A DNA stretch of 64,000 nt from Cerrena zonata. Taxonomy: Eukaryota; Basidiomycota; Agaricomycetes; Polyporales; Cerrenaceae. The notes beneath the pieces were generated by a model. It saw nothing but the letters and a program-made list of their open reading frames with translations, was not told the origin of the DNA and did no database searches. Shown piece by piece: positions 1-12,082 of the stretch (the stretch's first letter is position 1; each line of letters starts with the position of its first letter). The stretch is from contig JASBNA010000011.1 in NCBI GenBank assembly GCA_038087015.1, positions 806,001 to 870,000 of the forward strand. The letters are read 5' to 3'. A program made the position numbers and the translations under genes.

Positions 1-1936
1 CATTCGATCACGTTCGCGATCTGATGAGTAGGCAGGTTCAGGCGACGTTTGGCGCGAAGCTGATGAAGGGTGGACCTCATCAAGTCTAGGTGGGCGAAGG
101 GGAATGGCAGGCCGTGCGTGATGAGGGTCGAGATAGAATAAGTTATCTTCCTGAGAGCCAACGAAATAATACGAAGAGGAGGGTCGACCGCCTGCGATGC
201 CTACTCCTTGGGGCCAGGTATACAGTTCCTATAATTCACATGAGATATATACAACTCTGCATAAATCATGAGATTTACCTTGAGTGTATCGTAATAGATG
301 GGATTGACACCATCAAGACCAAGACGATGGCCTATCAAGACTAGAACTGCACGATCGCCCCAGGACCTGTTGGACCTTCGAGGCGAGCCCACCCCAGAAT
401 GAGAAGCAGCAAAAACTTCAGATTCATATATAGACCCCCCATCTGCGGCGACATATACCCCTAGACCAGCTTCGGGGAAGCCATGGACCAGTTTCCTGTA
501 AAGGAGGTTAGTGCATATGATAATTATATAACGTAACATTACACACTTGATAGCTCCAGCAGCTGTGCTGGGTCCGAACCATTGACCCACGCGTACTCCC
601 AGTTGCTTGCCAACGAGTGCCATTCGATGTACGCTGAAAGGGCACAGTGGTGATGGGTCATCCAGGAACCAAGTGAGAATTTGGACGTATGTAGCGTAAT
701 CTGCAGTATAGATAGGATACGGCGGTTTCCTCCAGTCTGACATAAAGTTAGTTAATTAATCTATTGGATGAACGTTCGAGAGAACGCACCTCTCCCAAGA
801 TGAAGATGTAATAAAGTATTCGCCAACAGCGACTGCCCAGTACGGAGCATACACCCCCATCCAGCATCACTAGACCAGCTCTTATCTCCTAATGGCCAGT
901 TCCAACGCTTCGGCGGTGGGCTAGCAGACATGATGCCGCCCGGTTCGCCTGCTGCGTCCGCTGCCTCTAGCTCTTCGATAGTAGTGTCCCGAATTGGATG
1001 AAACTGCGACCGGTAGGTAAGCCATATTCGAGAAGTAAAATCAGCATAGAAGACAGGCGGCCAATGGCGTCCAGGGTCATCTCTCTTGGCCGATGGAGGT
1101 TGTGACTGGGAAAGCGATGGATCAGGCGGAGGAGAGGAGCGGTAAGAGGAAGGTGAGCGCCGGGAGTCGACAGACGTGCGGCGACCGTTGGGTGATGCCA
1201 CGGGCGACGGGGGTTCATATCCAATGTGCTCAATGCCAAGGATCCATATCGGATCTGTAGACTTGTCTGGAGTAGCGTCGCTGTCGAGAAGGTAGCGCAT
1301 TGCTTTATCAAGGTGACCTTTGCCGTGCTTGGCAGCCGTCAGTAAAGCGGCTGCGCCTTTGCCCTTCGACGGCGACGCGACAGAGTTGAGGTGTTGTTGT
1401 GAGATCAAAGAGGGCAGGGTGAGATCTGTGGAGGATGTGCTGAACGTATGAGAAAACCAACCAGACAGTCTGCTGGGTAAGTCGGAGATACGGCTATTGG
1501 AAGAAGATGGGTAGTAAGATACAGGGTAGTTCTCAGATAGAGGTCGCTCTGAACGAGTTCGTGGTCGTGGAATAGAAAGCGGCTCGACAATCACTGGGGG
1601 CTCGTCCGGACCTACGACGTCTGGACTAGACGTCCGCTCGCGTTCGCTGTTGGGCGTGGAGGGTCCCGCACCCTCGAGGACGATGTCCTGCGACTGACGG
1701 CGTTTCTCATCCTTCGATCCGAACAGCTTCTTGCCTGAATTTCGTCCGATTTGTCGACTGCTAGTCGACTTTGAAGATTCCAAAATAGGGGAACTGGAAC
1801 TACTCGCTATCGTGCTAGAGCTTGAAGGATCGACCATAGAGCGGGACCTGTCCCTCGATGTCTTCTGCAGGAATTTGGGTAGTTTGGAGGTCGACGGCGA
1901 CGATGGAGATTGGCTCCCGCGCTCTGGTCTACTCAT
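1..1936 (-). CDS. ATG4: Autophagy cysteine protease Atg4 (C-terminus cut by window edge)
   Basis: Atg4 is the cysteine protease that trims the C-terminus of Atg8 and later releases it from phosphatidylethanolamine during autophagosome formation. Four exons read on the minus strand: 1936-790, 736-547, 495-279 and 228 to the window edge. Exon 1 opens with about 220 Ser/Pro-rich, probably disordered residues, followed by the catalytic-cysteine box ([13 protein letters not shown]). Exon 2 starts with DWRKPPYP and carries [13 protein letters not shown]. Exon 4 carries [13 protein letters not shown] and then DPHH, the catalytic Asp/His segment. All introns are 50-53 bases with GT-AG ends, and joining them restores the family signature without a frame break. 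The stop codon lies beyond position 1. The long disordered N-terminus is usual in basidiomycete Atg4. Identification is essentially certain. Confidence 0.97.
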
Positions 1937-2547
1937 CGTACAAATGGGTCGTCGCCGTCGTCAAGAGCGTGGAAGTCGTGCAAGGCGTTGTGGTGGTGTA
2001 AGTGAGAAAGCGCTGAGCCAGTGGCTCAGAGTCAACTGAGCAGCTGAACATCATCCATCCCGACTCTCCTCCGTATAATTCTGCCACTTCCTCGTCCTGG
2101 CCAGAACAGAGACTCTCTCTAGACTATTTCAAGTACATCTACACGTTGTAGCTATTTTGTCGCGCGTTCTGTCTCCTTTTATCTCTTCACAGACGTAATG
2201 TCACTCGCTTAGAGTACAATCGCATTTCGATCTGCCTGAAACAGATACCATCTCAAGCAGAAAAAGGTTCTCTGCCGTTGGTAAAAGTCCGTCGTAGAGC
2301 CGATATGAATGAGAGCCATGTTTTCTTCATTTTGCCCACCAGCTTCCAAACCTTCCAGTCGAACTCTCAGACTAATTCAGGATCATCGGGCGTATTACGT
2401 GAGACCCGCCTTTTCACCTACAGCAAGGACTGGTCGTCCACTTCAGCTAAAAGTATACGCCAATCTGCCAGGGGTGACACGGAAAACGATAGAGCAATTT
2501 GATATCTGGTTTCGAAAACCGATCCAATGATAACCCGATGAAGGGTA
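1937..2547. promoter_or_regulatory. ATG4 upstream region
   Basis: This 611-base gap separates the ATG4 start codon from the 3' end of the dienoyl-CoA isomerase gene on the same strand, so it should hold the ATG4 promoter and 5' leader plus the isomerase terminator. Short open frames here have no recognisable product. No clear TATA element was seen. Confidence 0.4.
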
Positions 2548-3778
2548 TTACAACTTCGAAAAGTGTTTCCCAAGTGGTGGATAGCTAGCCTTCTTCTTCG
2601 CCAGCGCAGCTTGAACGGAAGATTTGAGATCCTCCAACCCGACATGCCGTTAATAAATGTCAAAAATGAACCACAACGTGAGGATACTCACTGCAGTCTG
2701 GAGCATGGCCCCATTCCAAGATGCTACATATTCCAAATTATCTGCAACGCTAAATCCACCCAAACAGCCTGTCAGAAGTCGTGATACCCAAAAGCAAAGC
2801 TGGTCTTACCTGTGATCTCGCGAATGCAGGAGAACGCGTTTGGTGCCTACGACGGCAATCGGGCTCTTTGTAGCAATCACCTTTGCAGTCTCGAGCGCAG
2901 CTTTGACCACCTCTTCCCTTCCACCTTCGACAATCTTGGAAATAAGTCCAATCTCCTTCGCTTCTGAGGCGCCGAAGTTTCGAGACGTATACGCAAGCTC
3001 CTGTACGAGGCTCTGATTCCCTGTCACCTTAGGAAGACGAGCGAGGGTCCCAATGTCAGCTGCTAGGCCGATATCGACTTCCTACACTCCGAGGGCACAT
3101 CTTGAGCCGTTGTCAAGGGGAATGAAATAGGAGAATGGAAGTACCTTTACAGAGAAGGAGGAATTGGACGCGGCATAGCGAATATCACACGCGGTAGCAA
3201 TATCGACTGCAAGGCCTATGGCGGCGCCATGGATCGCTGCGATGACGGGAATAGGACACCTTTCTGTGGCGGAGATAGCGTGCTGAAATGAGAGCAGGAA
3301 GTCGCGAGTCTGCAGGGCACGTCGGCCTGGGTCCTTTTCGTAGTTATCCATGCTTTGCATGGAAGTCACTGCAGGTGGTAAGCACTAGTCATCCACATGT
3401 ATAGCAAGCTTACAAGTCGATGCCAGCTGTGAACATCTTGGGGAGGGCAGAAGCCAAAACAGCAACTCGGATATCGGGCTCCTGTGCAATCTTGTCAAAC
3501 ACATCGCTGAATTCTAGCCAGAACCTGCGTGCAGGAGTCGACTATCCTGTCAACGTTGAGTGATATGGCATACGCGTAAACTTACTCAACGCTGAATGCA
3601 TTGACGGGTGGTCTGAAAGGAGTTTAGCATTCCATTTATATTTAATACATTGAGCGACGAAGGAGGGAAAGGTAGTGAGTAACAGTAGATTGAATACGTA
3701 CCGAGAAAGTTCAACAAGCGCAACATGAGGCTCAGGAACAGACACTTTGACAAATCTGCCTGATAGTGATGACGACAT
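2548..3778 (-). CDS. ECH1: Delta(3,5)-delta(2,4)-dienoyl-CoA isomerase, peroxisomal
   Basis: A crotonase-fold enzyme of the ECH1 type, which isomerises 3,5-dienoyl-CoA to 2,4-dienoyl-CoA so that odd-position unsaturated fatty acids can enter beta-oxidation. Exons read from 3778 downward: 3778-3702, 3612-3586, 3524 onward, and four more to the stop at 2548-2550. Visible signatures are FTAGIDL, ERCPIPVIAAIHGAAIG, the acidic active-site segment EVDIGLAADIGTLARLP, GNQSLVQELAYTSR, KSPIAVVGTKR, and a last exon ending in SKL, a type 1 peroxisomal targeting signal. The order matches mammalian ECH1 closely. One junction is off: the 45-base intron 3369-3413 leaves the frame wrong by one base, although the protein on both sides is clearly homologous. 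One surplus T next to the donor would explain it. Confidence 0.92.
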
Positions 3779-6293
3779 GTCTCAGATTCACTAAGTGTGC
3801 CGTAAGAAGTTATGGGCAAGATATGGTATGTTTACTATAAAGATCTGGTTTCTGTAGTAGTGAGCGGCGTAGCTCAAGTTCAATATGGGCAATCACATGT
3901 CAGCGCTCCGCTGAGAGCACGAGTCGTAAAGCGCAGGAGTAATTCGAATCTTTCAAGTTCTACCTTTCTTACTCATCCATCTCCCGTCGGAACTCTCATG
4001 GAAAATTCAATTCTTAAAATCTAGCTCACCTTAGTTTTGTGACAAGTGAGCGAGCAGTTGAAAAGGGAACTCAGACTCGGAAGAGGGCCTACCAATTGAA
4101 AGGGAAAGAGGGTTTCTGAGAACCCGTTAAATTTACTACCGTATAATAGGGTAATTCATCCGTTTCAGGTGTGTATTGGAATTCCTGTGGTACGACTTTG
4201 ACTCGACAGGAGGTTTGAGAATGCGGAGGTAGTTTGGGCTTGTAATGCACGATGAACCACTAGCATGACATTCCGAACTCCGCTAAGAGAGAACTACCGA
4301 TACTACACGTCCTTAGCATCTCGATTTATCGTGGACTCCACAACTCAAAATCCTAGTCTGAAACTCTACGATATAAAGTCTGAGCGTATAGCAACCCCTC
4401 TATAAAATCGCGCTTTGGTTGACCCACCAAGGAGACTAGAAACCCAATTTGACAGGAAACGTCAAATTCGGGCCTGATGGTAGCCGAAAAGGGTCAGGTA
4501 TGTCTCGGACCGCGATCTGTGGCTCTACGCCGCGATTTCTGGAAACCACAAAGATCGAATGTCTCTCAGACATATCACGTCATATAAGTATTTTTCCATA
4601 CCATATATTATATCGATGCATGCGTATGCAGGGCGGAAAAGGTGAGTTCGCTCGTAGATGAATATTCGATGAATGCCCATGATCATGAGAGCAATGAACA
4701 ATGGGAGTTCGGTGTGTCGAAGCAGCGTCGAAGCACAGTGCAAGTGTTCAGAAAGGCACCAGAAAACCCCAACACATGGGAGGTCGGAGGGACCGGGTAT
4801 CAGATTTAGACATGTACTATAGTACTACTAGAGAGCCAATCTGGTGGAACCGAGGAGCTACCGTGCTCTTACGCACGTGTTTACGAAACGAAGGAGCAGT
4901 TCAAGGGTCATTAATCAGCCGTTAGTACCTTGGGACATTCGAGGTAGGAATTGGAACGTGTAGCGCAGTCAGTCTTGACGTATTTACGAAGCGGTTGGGA
5001 GGTCGACGAGAGATAGACTAGGTAATGTGGCCTCCAGACAAGCGAGTACTCGACGTTTAACGTAATCTGAGCCTTGAGGAAAGTGTTATGTTGAGCCGAC
5101 ATACAATGTGACAACCTAAATGAAAGCAAGGAGGTGTACACGTTGGAACAATGAGCGTGAAGAGCGGATGTGCGCACCATACGGTTTGCGAAAATGACAC
5201 TCACGGGTTATATGAGCGGTTTATTGCAGTTAGACCAAGTCAGCTGAAGGCATAGATGGGTCGACTGACAGAGGTTGACGTATCCACGCAAAAAATGGAA
5301 AGACGGAATAAACTGCGCCCGTGGGTATGTTTGGTACGAGGTGAGAGCCAGTCCAAATGGTCCGCAGGTAACGTACACAGCACCAATTTGCTTGATATTT
5401 GCTTGTGAGACATCCTGCAAGCGTCATGAGGCGGATAAATTATTTCCATCACCGACAGCGGGTCAGAAGCCATCCAGAAAGCAAAGTGTATACTGTATAG
5501 CACTACCAACGCAAGAAAGGTTGATTAGATTTGCAAGAGTGGTGTCTTGTTCTCGCCATGCGATGATGGGCCACGATCAGGAACAGTTGATACGAGTGGA
5601 AGCTTGAGGACTCGGGCTTTCACTATGAAGCAACGATGGCTAGGATGGGTAGTTTCCGATAAGTATGTTGGGACCAGAGCCAGGTCGTTATCTGAGCATC
5701 GTTAAGCCATCTTTGTGGAAGCGAATATAGCATAGGAGACAAGTCCACTGAGTGGCTTGAAAGTGTGCCTGGGCAAAGGAGGTCACAAGTGGCATCGGGT
5801 CCGATGCGTCATTAAGCACTAAAAAATACAAGCGTCGTCAGCCAACAACCTGCGAAAACGTTCATTGCCTCAGTCTAGAAGCGCAGCTGTCTCTGCAACC
5901 TGGTAAAAACGTGTATTTACGACAACACAGACTGGTCAGTAGCAGTTACGGCGCTCCCGGCATTGTGGGCGCATTGTACAAACAGCGTCTGTAGAGCGTC
6001 TGTAGAGCGCCTTTTTTCCTTTAGAGGAAGTCCCGCCGATCATCCCGACGTTGGAAACACGAAAGCGGAACCAGTGGAGATGGATATTGCAGCCCAACCA
6101 TCGACGAAGCTAGTCTATTTTTCTAGTCCGTTGACCCCTGTGCAGTGGGATAGGGTGTCTGCAGCGGGAAGCGAGGCAAACCGTTGTGCCGCTTATCAGT
6201 GATTCATCGGACCAAATAAATACTCAGTCTCTCCTGAACTGCAGTCCCACTAACCCACTGCTTCTTACCCAACATTTGCCACCCGTCTTAATT
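3779..6293. other. Gene-free intergenic region
   Basis: About 2.5 kb with only short, unrecognisable open frames on both strands. The left part should include the ECH1 promoter and the right part the promoter of the gene starting at 6294. A small tandem duplication (5987-6008) is the only local structure noted. No transposon termini or RNA gene were recognised. Confidence 0.5.
5987..6008. repeat. Short tandem duplication (11 bases x 2)
   Basis: The unit GTCTGTAGAGC occurs twice head to tail, about 290 bases upstream of the next start codon. It is probably replication slippage. No function is implied. Confidence 0.8.
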
Positions 6294-7100
6294 ATGTCTC
6301 ATATCCCCCGTGTCTCCAAACCCGTTCACGAATGGACTTCTGAGGATTTGGAAGCCTATAACATTAAACTAGAATACCAGGATTCCTCCAGGTTTTTCGA
6401 GCTAAAGCCTAATGAACAACTTCCCGAAGCTCAGGTTCTCGAGCCCGAACTACTCACCGTACGGGACGCTTGGAGTTCCACCAAAGACGACACCTATACA
6501 TTCCTTCGCCTTTTGAAAAACGCGAATATGTACACCGTGGCCGAGGAAACTGCCGTGGTTGATTTTACCTTCACACTCATGCGTATGATTGGGTACACGA
6601 GCAAGTTATACAAGCGGATTGTAAGGACAAGGAAACGTATACAGATACTTATTGCGGGCGAGTTGAAGGACTCCGTCATCGACCTGTGCTTGATTGACGA
6701 AAACGGCAACATGCTCCTCGTCATCCAAGAAGACAAGCGTGCGCTGGACTCACACGCATCGGATCCAACAGCACAAGTAATTGCGGCTGCGATAGCCACA
6801 GTCAACGACCGCGACAACAGACGGAGGGCTCTCGGTCTCGCCCCTGTGCAGTCAAAGATCATCCCTGCGATTATTATGTACGGATCCGCGCCGACGTTCT
6901 ACAAGATCCCAGTAACCAGCGAGCTCACAAAGGCGATTGCAGCCGGAGAATTTCCGCAACACGAGACTATCATCCCGATGCATATTCCAGTTGTACCGAG
7001 GCGTGATCGCAGATTGCAGGAGGGGATGGATCCGTTGGAGAACAGGAGGCCTACGTTCCGATGCTTCGAAGCTTTGAAGAAGTTCTTCGACGGCCCGTAA
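6294..7100 (+). CDS. Orphan protein with PD-(D/E)XK nuclease-like core
   Basis: An uninterrupted frame of 268 residues from ATG 6294; an earlier in-frame ATG at 6186 is less likely because the sequence before 6294 reads like a 5' leader. The middle contains GELKDSVIDLCLIDENG followed by LLVIQEDKR. An Asp in a beta-strand, a short turn, then a hydrophobic strand ending in Glu-x-Lys is the pattern of PD-(D/E)XK nuclease-like folds. I recall similar lineage-specific proteins in Agaricomycetes, but no function is established and none is claimed. The in-frame stop at 7098-7100 overlaps a perfect donor (GTAAGT at 7097). Splicing to the acceptor ending at 7159 would replace the stop with a short tail ending at 7178. 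No helicase, methyltransferase or transposase partner sits nearby. Confidence 0.7.
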   Translation: MSHIPRVSKPVHEWTSEDLEAYNIKLEYQDSSRFFELKPNEQLPEAQVLEPELLTVRDAWSSTKDDTYTFLRLLKNANMYTVAEETAVVDFTFTLMRMIGYTSKLYKRIVRTRKRIQILIAGELKDSVIDLCLIDENGNMLLVIQEDKRALDSHASDPTAQVIAAAIATVNDRDNRRRALGLAPVQSKIIPAIIMYGSAPTFYKIPVTSELTKAIAAGEFPQHETIIPMHIPVVPRRDRRLQEGMDPLENRRPTFRCFEALKKFFDGP

Positions 7101-7178
7101 GTGGTCTGGTTTTCTTCCTTTACCGTACACGATGCTGATCAAGATTACTGGGAAATTAGAAGGTTGCCAGATCTCTAA

Positions 7179-8682
7179 ACGTCTATCTTTGTTCTCATAT
7201 CGCAAGCCTATCGTCCTTTGATCTTTGAAGTCATGGATCCCTCACCTTTCCCCATTTGTCAACTCTTCCCAATTCAACCCGCGCTTGCCGCTCAAGGGCT
7301 CCTGAACGTCGAGCCATTCAATGATCAGGACCATATCACCTCAACCCGCGATCGATCACCAATGTCCTCGTCGCCGTTATCGCTGCCATCGCTGGCCTCT
7401 TCAAGTTGGTTGATCGGCGCAGGCACCACTTGTCGATCGGCCACTTTTTCTTCACACTCCTTCCGCCTACCAATTGTATCATAGATCCACTTTGATAGTA
7501 TGGGTTTTCAGGAAATCGCCCCATAGTAGGAAATGTAAATTGTAACTTGACATTCTTCTTTTTCCTGTAGCATTCTTGAACGTCGAACTCATCTTCGTAT
7601 ACTTTTTACGATACTATACCTTACCTCCTTGAAACCCACATCTTGTAGTTGATTCTGTTTCGAAGTTTGATATTTTGTTGCACACCATGGACCGAGCAGA
7701 ACTTCGCATCTTGCTCAATATGACGTCCCCTCAGTTCGGACTACGCTGCAGTTCAAAGTTGTTCAGTAATCGCCCCGTTAGTCATATCGTACACTATATC
7801 ACGGGGGTACTAGTCCTAAATACACTGGTACCCTTGTACCCCATGTGAAGACTCGGACTTGGCGAGTATATTTACCTCTGTCGGGTCTTTGAGCTCAGAC
7901 CTCGATGAGATGGAAATATAACATGAGAGGTCTAGAGAAAAGGAATCAGCGAGAGATGAACTGTTGCTTGAGTGATGTACCTAATGCTATCCTGTTTTGA
8001 TATCACATCGTAGAAGAATAACCTACTAGCTACTCGAAAGGTTGGTTAAATGTTCTATTTTATCAACTAAATTAGTAAAACGAACAATATGGTATGCCCG
8101 CAGGAGCACAGATGGCCGTCATGACACTTTGTTAAGAGCGCACAGTATACTGCAGTATAGTTCATGATCGAGCTACTGGCAACTGACTCGCATGGCAGGC
8201 ACTAATAAATGCTGATGAGTTTCTCGTGGTCAGAACAACCAAGGTTCCATTGGTGATGACTAGCAGTGAGAATGGGTGAGTAGTAAATCTGCAAGTTGTA
8301 TCTCTTACTACACCACCGTGGCTTACCCGAGTAGAGATTGGGGGATCCGGAGGACATCTGTTGAAATAGTGTGTAATAAGCAACAAATATATCCCGGTGT
8401 TTTGTAGCGTTGCACAGTTACTCTTCTAGTTCGGGAAATGGACCTATTACGGTACTGAGGGGTAGGTGGTATTCACGAAGAGAGTTGAAAGTCTTGTCAT
8501 AGATGGGAAGTATGATCGAAAGGTGATCGATAACGGCCCGCGATTCCGTGTTCCATACGACCACTTGGAATTCAAATCAGACAAATCATGGTGATAAATT
8601 CCAAGGAGAAAGCATCAATATTTCAAGTTCCGATCAAATCAGCACCCCGCTATCAACATCCTAGAAACATTCCACAACTCCG
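7179..8682. other. Intergenic region
   Basis: About 1.5 kb between convergent genes. A short open frame at 7218-7484 lacks any known motif and probably lies in the 3' flank of the upstream gene. Nothing else is supported. Confidence 0.5.
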
Positions 8683-9964
8683 CTAAGCATATTCATAGCA
8701 AAGGAGCTTTCCTTTGGTCTGAAGTACTTCTCCCAGAAGGGGTTCAGTAGTCAATCCACTAAATCTCAACTGTTCGCTAGCTTCGATGAACGGTGGGGCA
8801 CCAGCGGGGAATTCATCGTAGTCCTGCAAGACCTGGGTTCGACCACCACCGACAGCGAGCCTATTAGCAGGATCGTGTGATTGCCAGGCCGCCCAAATAC
8901 GATCCAGGTTGGCATGATGCAGGAAGAATATGGGGTCATTTGGCGAATGTCCAATATTTGACATATCACTGTAAAAATATCAGAATGAGACGAGGATGCA
9001 TGTAGAGAAGAAAATACTCACCCATCCATCATCAAGTGAGCAGCATTGTGCATACCCTCTGCCCTTACGCCATCCATATATGCCTGGAAGTCCGTGTAGT
9101 TTCCTACGAAGTTCGTGATAATGAAATGTACTTCCTCGGGTGTGAATGCGCTTGTAGCTAGCTTCTCTGGCTTATCGAAAGCGAAGGGAAAGATTTGCTC
9201 TTCGAAAGGCTGAGGGCGAAAATGCCTGCCGACCCGGTGAGGGGTAGGGTAAGCCCGTACCGTTGCCCCGAAAGCACCATCCGTGACAGTGAAGTTTTCA
9301 GAAGCATTGTCGTTGAAGGTTCCGAAGCCCGTGGTGGCCGACGAGATGAAGAGAGGCGATGCGGGGATATTTGCAACATCTAAAGGGTATAAAATTAAGT
9401 TACGGAGATGAAGAACGAGAAGATTTCACTCGTACCTCGTGACCAATCCCAGTAAGGAAGAGAACCCTTATATCCACATTTCGTTTGTAAGGTGTTTTCA
9501 AATGTATGCAGGAACCAACGATGCCAACCCAAGAAAACTACGATCACAGTTAGAATGCGACTTAAACTTTGACCAAATAAATGTGAGCCATACCACCCGT
9601 GAAGTGATTCCTGTTAACGCCATCCTACGTAATATAAGCGTCAAAGCAGTGGATCCGAAGATGACAAACTCACCAGATGTGCATAAACGAAGTCGTCATA
9701 AGCATTGGTATCGTTGCGAACGGGAGGTACGTCTGGTTGACTTCCATCTGCGAAGATACTCTGACTGTGCGGAAGAGTTTCCAAACAATGAACAGCCTTG
9801 ATGAAGCTTGCTTTCTCCTGGTTGGACAGAGTTCGCCACTCCTTTCGTATTCCGGGCTTCGTACATGTCTTACTCAATTGCGACTCCGCGACCGGGATAG
9901 CGCCAACAAGTAACGAAGACAAGAGGCACGCCAAAGGAACGAGATTGAGAGCAAACATGACCAT
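8683..9964 (-). CDS. Secreted short tyrosinase (type 3 copper oxidase)
   Basis: Tyrosinases hydroxylate monophenols and oxidise catechols to quinones with a binuclear copper centre. Five exons (9964-9674, 9624-9594, 9537-9436, 9379-9022, 8968-8683) add to 1068 bases, or 355 residues, with every junction GT-AG. The N-terminus is a signal peptide (MVMFALNLVPLACLLSSLLV). CuA histidines lie in DDFVYAHL, NRNHFTG and LGWHRWFLHTFE. CuB histidines lie in MHNAAHLMMDG and DPIFFLHHANLDRIW. The protein ends in CYEYA. It lacks the C-terminal domain of intracellular mushroom PPO enzymes and so belongs to the short secreted group. A TATAAAA about 70 bases upstream of the ATG fits a strongly regulated extracellular gene. 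An o-diphenol or o-methoxyphenol oxidase activity cannot be excluded. Confidence 0.95.
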
Positions 9965-10029
9965 AGCAGTCTAGAAGAGGTCGACAGAAGAGCAGTGGAG
10001 CCTGAGGTTCGACATGCCTTTCCACCGGG

Positions 10030-10036
10030 TTTTATA
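10030..10036 (-). promoter_or_regulatory. TATA box of the tyrosinase gene
   Basis: TATAAAA on the minus strand, 66-72 bases upstream of the start codon at 9964, inside a GC-richer stretch. The spacing is typical for a fungal core promoter with a short leader. Confidence 0.55.
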
Positions 10037-11968
10037 CGCTAGAAGATGCCAGACGTCGGACAAAGGACGGCGAGAGTGGGTTAGCATTTTGTCAAAGTGA
10101 CGCTGATCAGGAACCATATTGGTTGTGCAATTTCGCACAGATATCCGAAGCGGAAGGTCGAAACGTCACCTGAAGCGATCACCTACCAAAAAGGGATCTT
10201 AGTTCTTGATAGTAGCATAGAAGTAGTAGTCGGATGGAGCTAGAATGTCCAATATATTCGGGGTTAGTAAACACAGTTCACAGTTTAAGGATGATGCTCT
10301 ACTTTAGAAGACCTAAGGTCCATGGAGTGTATGAATTGCGTAGGTGAGGCAATAATGCTGACAGAGTGTTGATGGATGTCGTGTCAATAATCGTGCTATT
10401 GTCGGTCATCTATCAAGAGCCTCATTAGCACTCGTTAGGAAGACGCACTCGAGAGCACTGACCGGCAACTTGACATTGAGCGTGACCCAATCATAGGCGT
10501 CGTACGAAACACAATGAATGCTAATGTCAGGAACATCAAGCGGGCACCTACGGCGAATGCGTCATAAACAGTTTTAATTGGACCACTTCAGTAACACTAT
10601 CCCGTTCGTACAGGTTGAAGTTTTGGACTACACAGCAGCCCCAATACAGAGCCTGCGAAGCAACGGAGGGCCCTCGAAGATAAAAGACAGAGAATTCTTG
10701 ACCGACACTGAGGGAAATGATTGAAGACTGACAAGTCTGGAGTAAGCTTTAGAGGTCACTAGTTTTGACATGGGTAGAAATGGTAGAATGGGGGTAAGTC
10801 TAGTGGATGACATTAGATGTGAGGCCTACCTGTTTGCGTATGGGACCGGAGTAAGCGTGTTCGCACTAGCAAGACACCAGCCCGGATGGGGACAAGAGGT
10901 GAGGTATACAGTCGACTCGGGTGCCATATTGTCGCCATGTTCGTGCGGCGAAGGCGCGATAGATCAACTACATCATCACAAGTCTTGACATGTTGCACAT
11001 ACAGCTCAATCAACGTAACAAAATCGGATTCACTATCAGAGATACAGACTCAAAGCTAGCCAGGAGTTGAGGTCCTCAATCCGATAGAGAACCGAAGAGA
11101 ATTACTGTGATATGAATGAATCGGAGTAAGTGAGCCCTTCAGGAGTGATATAAAATTGTTCTGCCATCGAAGTGGACACCGGAATCAAGAGATACCTATT
11201 CCACACAGGCTGCGGCAACGTGGTATTGGTGCTACATCGTGAGAGAACCCCGGTTTGAAGAAGGAACGGGGTGTCCTTTGACCTTCGCCTCTTGTATGTA
11301 TAAACGTCCTGCAGCCTCGACGGTTATCAGGATTGGCCAGCATCAGCCTAAGAATAGAAGCAGCAATGCCACAAATAGATCGTAGTCGGTATAAATAAAC
11401 CAGAACACGTTGAGCTCAGTCCAAGCACTAGATCCTAGAGATGAACGAAGTAGTGACTACAAACACCTGTTGAAGAGCAATGAACGGCAAAGAATCAAAA
11501 GGGAGAGAAACACACATCTGAGCCTCATGATTCCAACGTATAGAAGTATCCTTCACATCGCGAGAAGTTTGCATGAATCGTTCACTGTCGGCATCAGTAG
11601 CCATTCAACGACTGGTCAAGATAACTCGGATACGTTGCAGTACAGAAATATATGGAGACAGCACCCTAAGGAAATTGGACGATTAGCATCCTTGCGAGAG
11701 TGTAACTGCGACTTTGTGTGAGACATTGCTTTGTGTGGTGGGCAGTTGCGAAACGTCTGGTCTATGTACTGAGGTTGATATGCATGTGCTAGTGACAGTT
11801 CTCAGTTGAGATACTCCGAGTCGGTGGGAGCGATATGATGGGCGCTAGGGGCGTTTTTCATTTTTAGCCTCGAGGAAGCGGCGCGGGCTTACTAGCTGGA
11901 GTCTTGAGCATGGCTCCGACGCGAACTTCGCCCCTTGATTCTGTTTCTTTGACTATATCCATCGAGAG

Positions 11969-11975
11969 ATAAAAG
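11969..11975 (+). promoter_or_regulatory. Possible TATA-like element of the AA9 gene
   Basis: ATAAAAG about 110 bases upstream of the start codon at 12083. The match and spacing are acceptable but not decisive. Confidence 0.35.
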
Positions 11976-12082
11976 GCAGAGGAACATCTTGTAGTAAGTA
12001 CAAACCCTTCCACTCACTCAATACGATTCAGCTCTTGACGAGCTCACCTCCTGTCATTCCCCTAGACAGTACGGTGTACACG

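Larger units (their letters stand above)
9965..12082. other. Divergent intergenic region between tyrosinase and AA9 genes
   Basis: About 2.1 kb between two divergently transcribed genes for secreted copper enzymes, so it holds both promoters. Short open frames, including one at 11410-11721, show no known motif. No mobile-element ends were recognised. Confidence 0.5.

Noticed and set aside
3..89. Plus-strand open frame ending at 89 that looks like the tail of a gene
   Set aside because: The minus strand here encodes ATG4 exon 4 with clear family motifs, so the plus-strand frame is a shadow.
11410..11721. Plus-strand frame of 103 codons
   Set aside because: No start context, domain, intron pattern or codon bias; lies in a promoter region.
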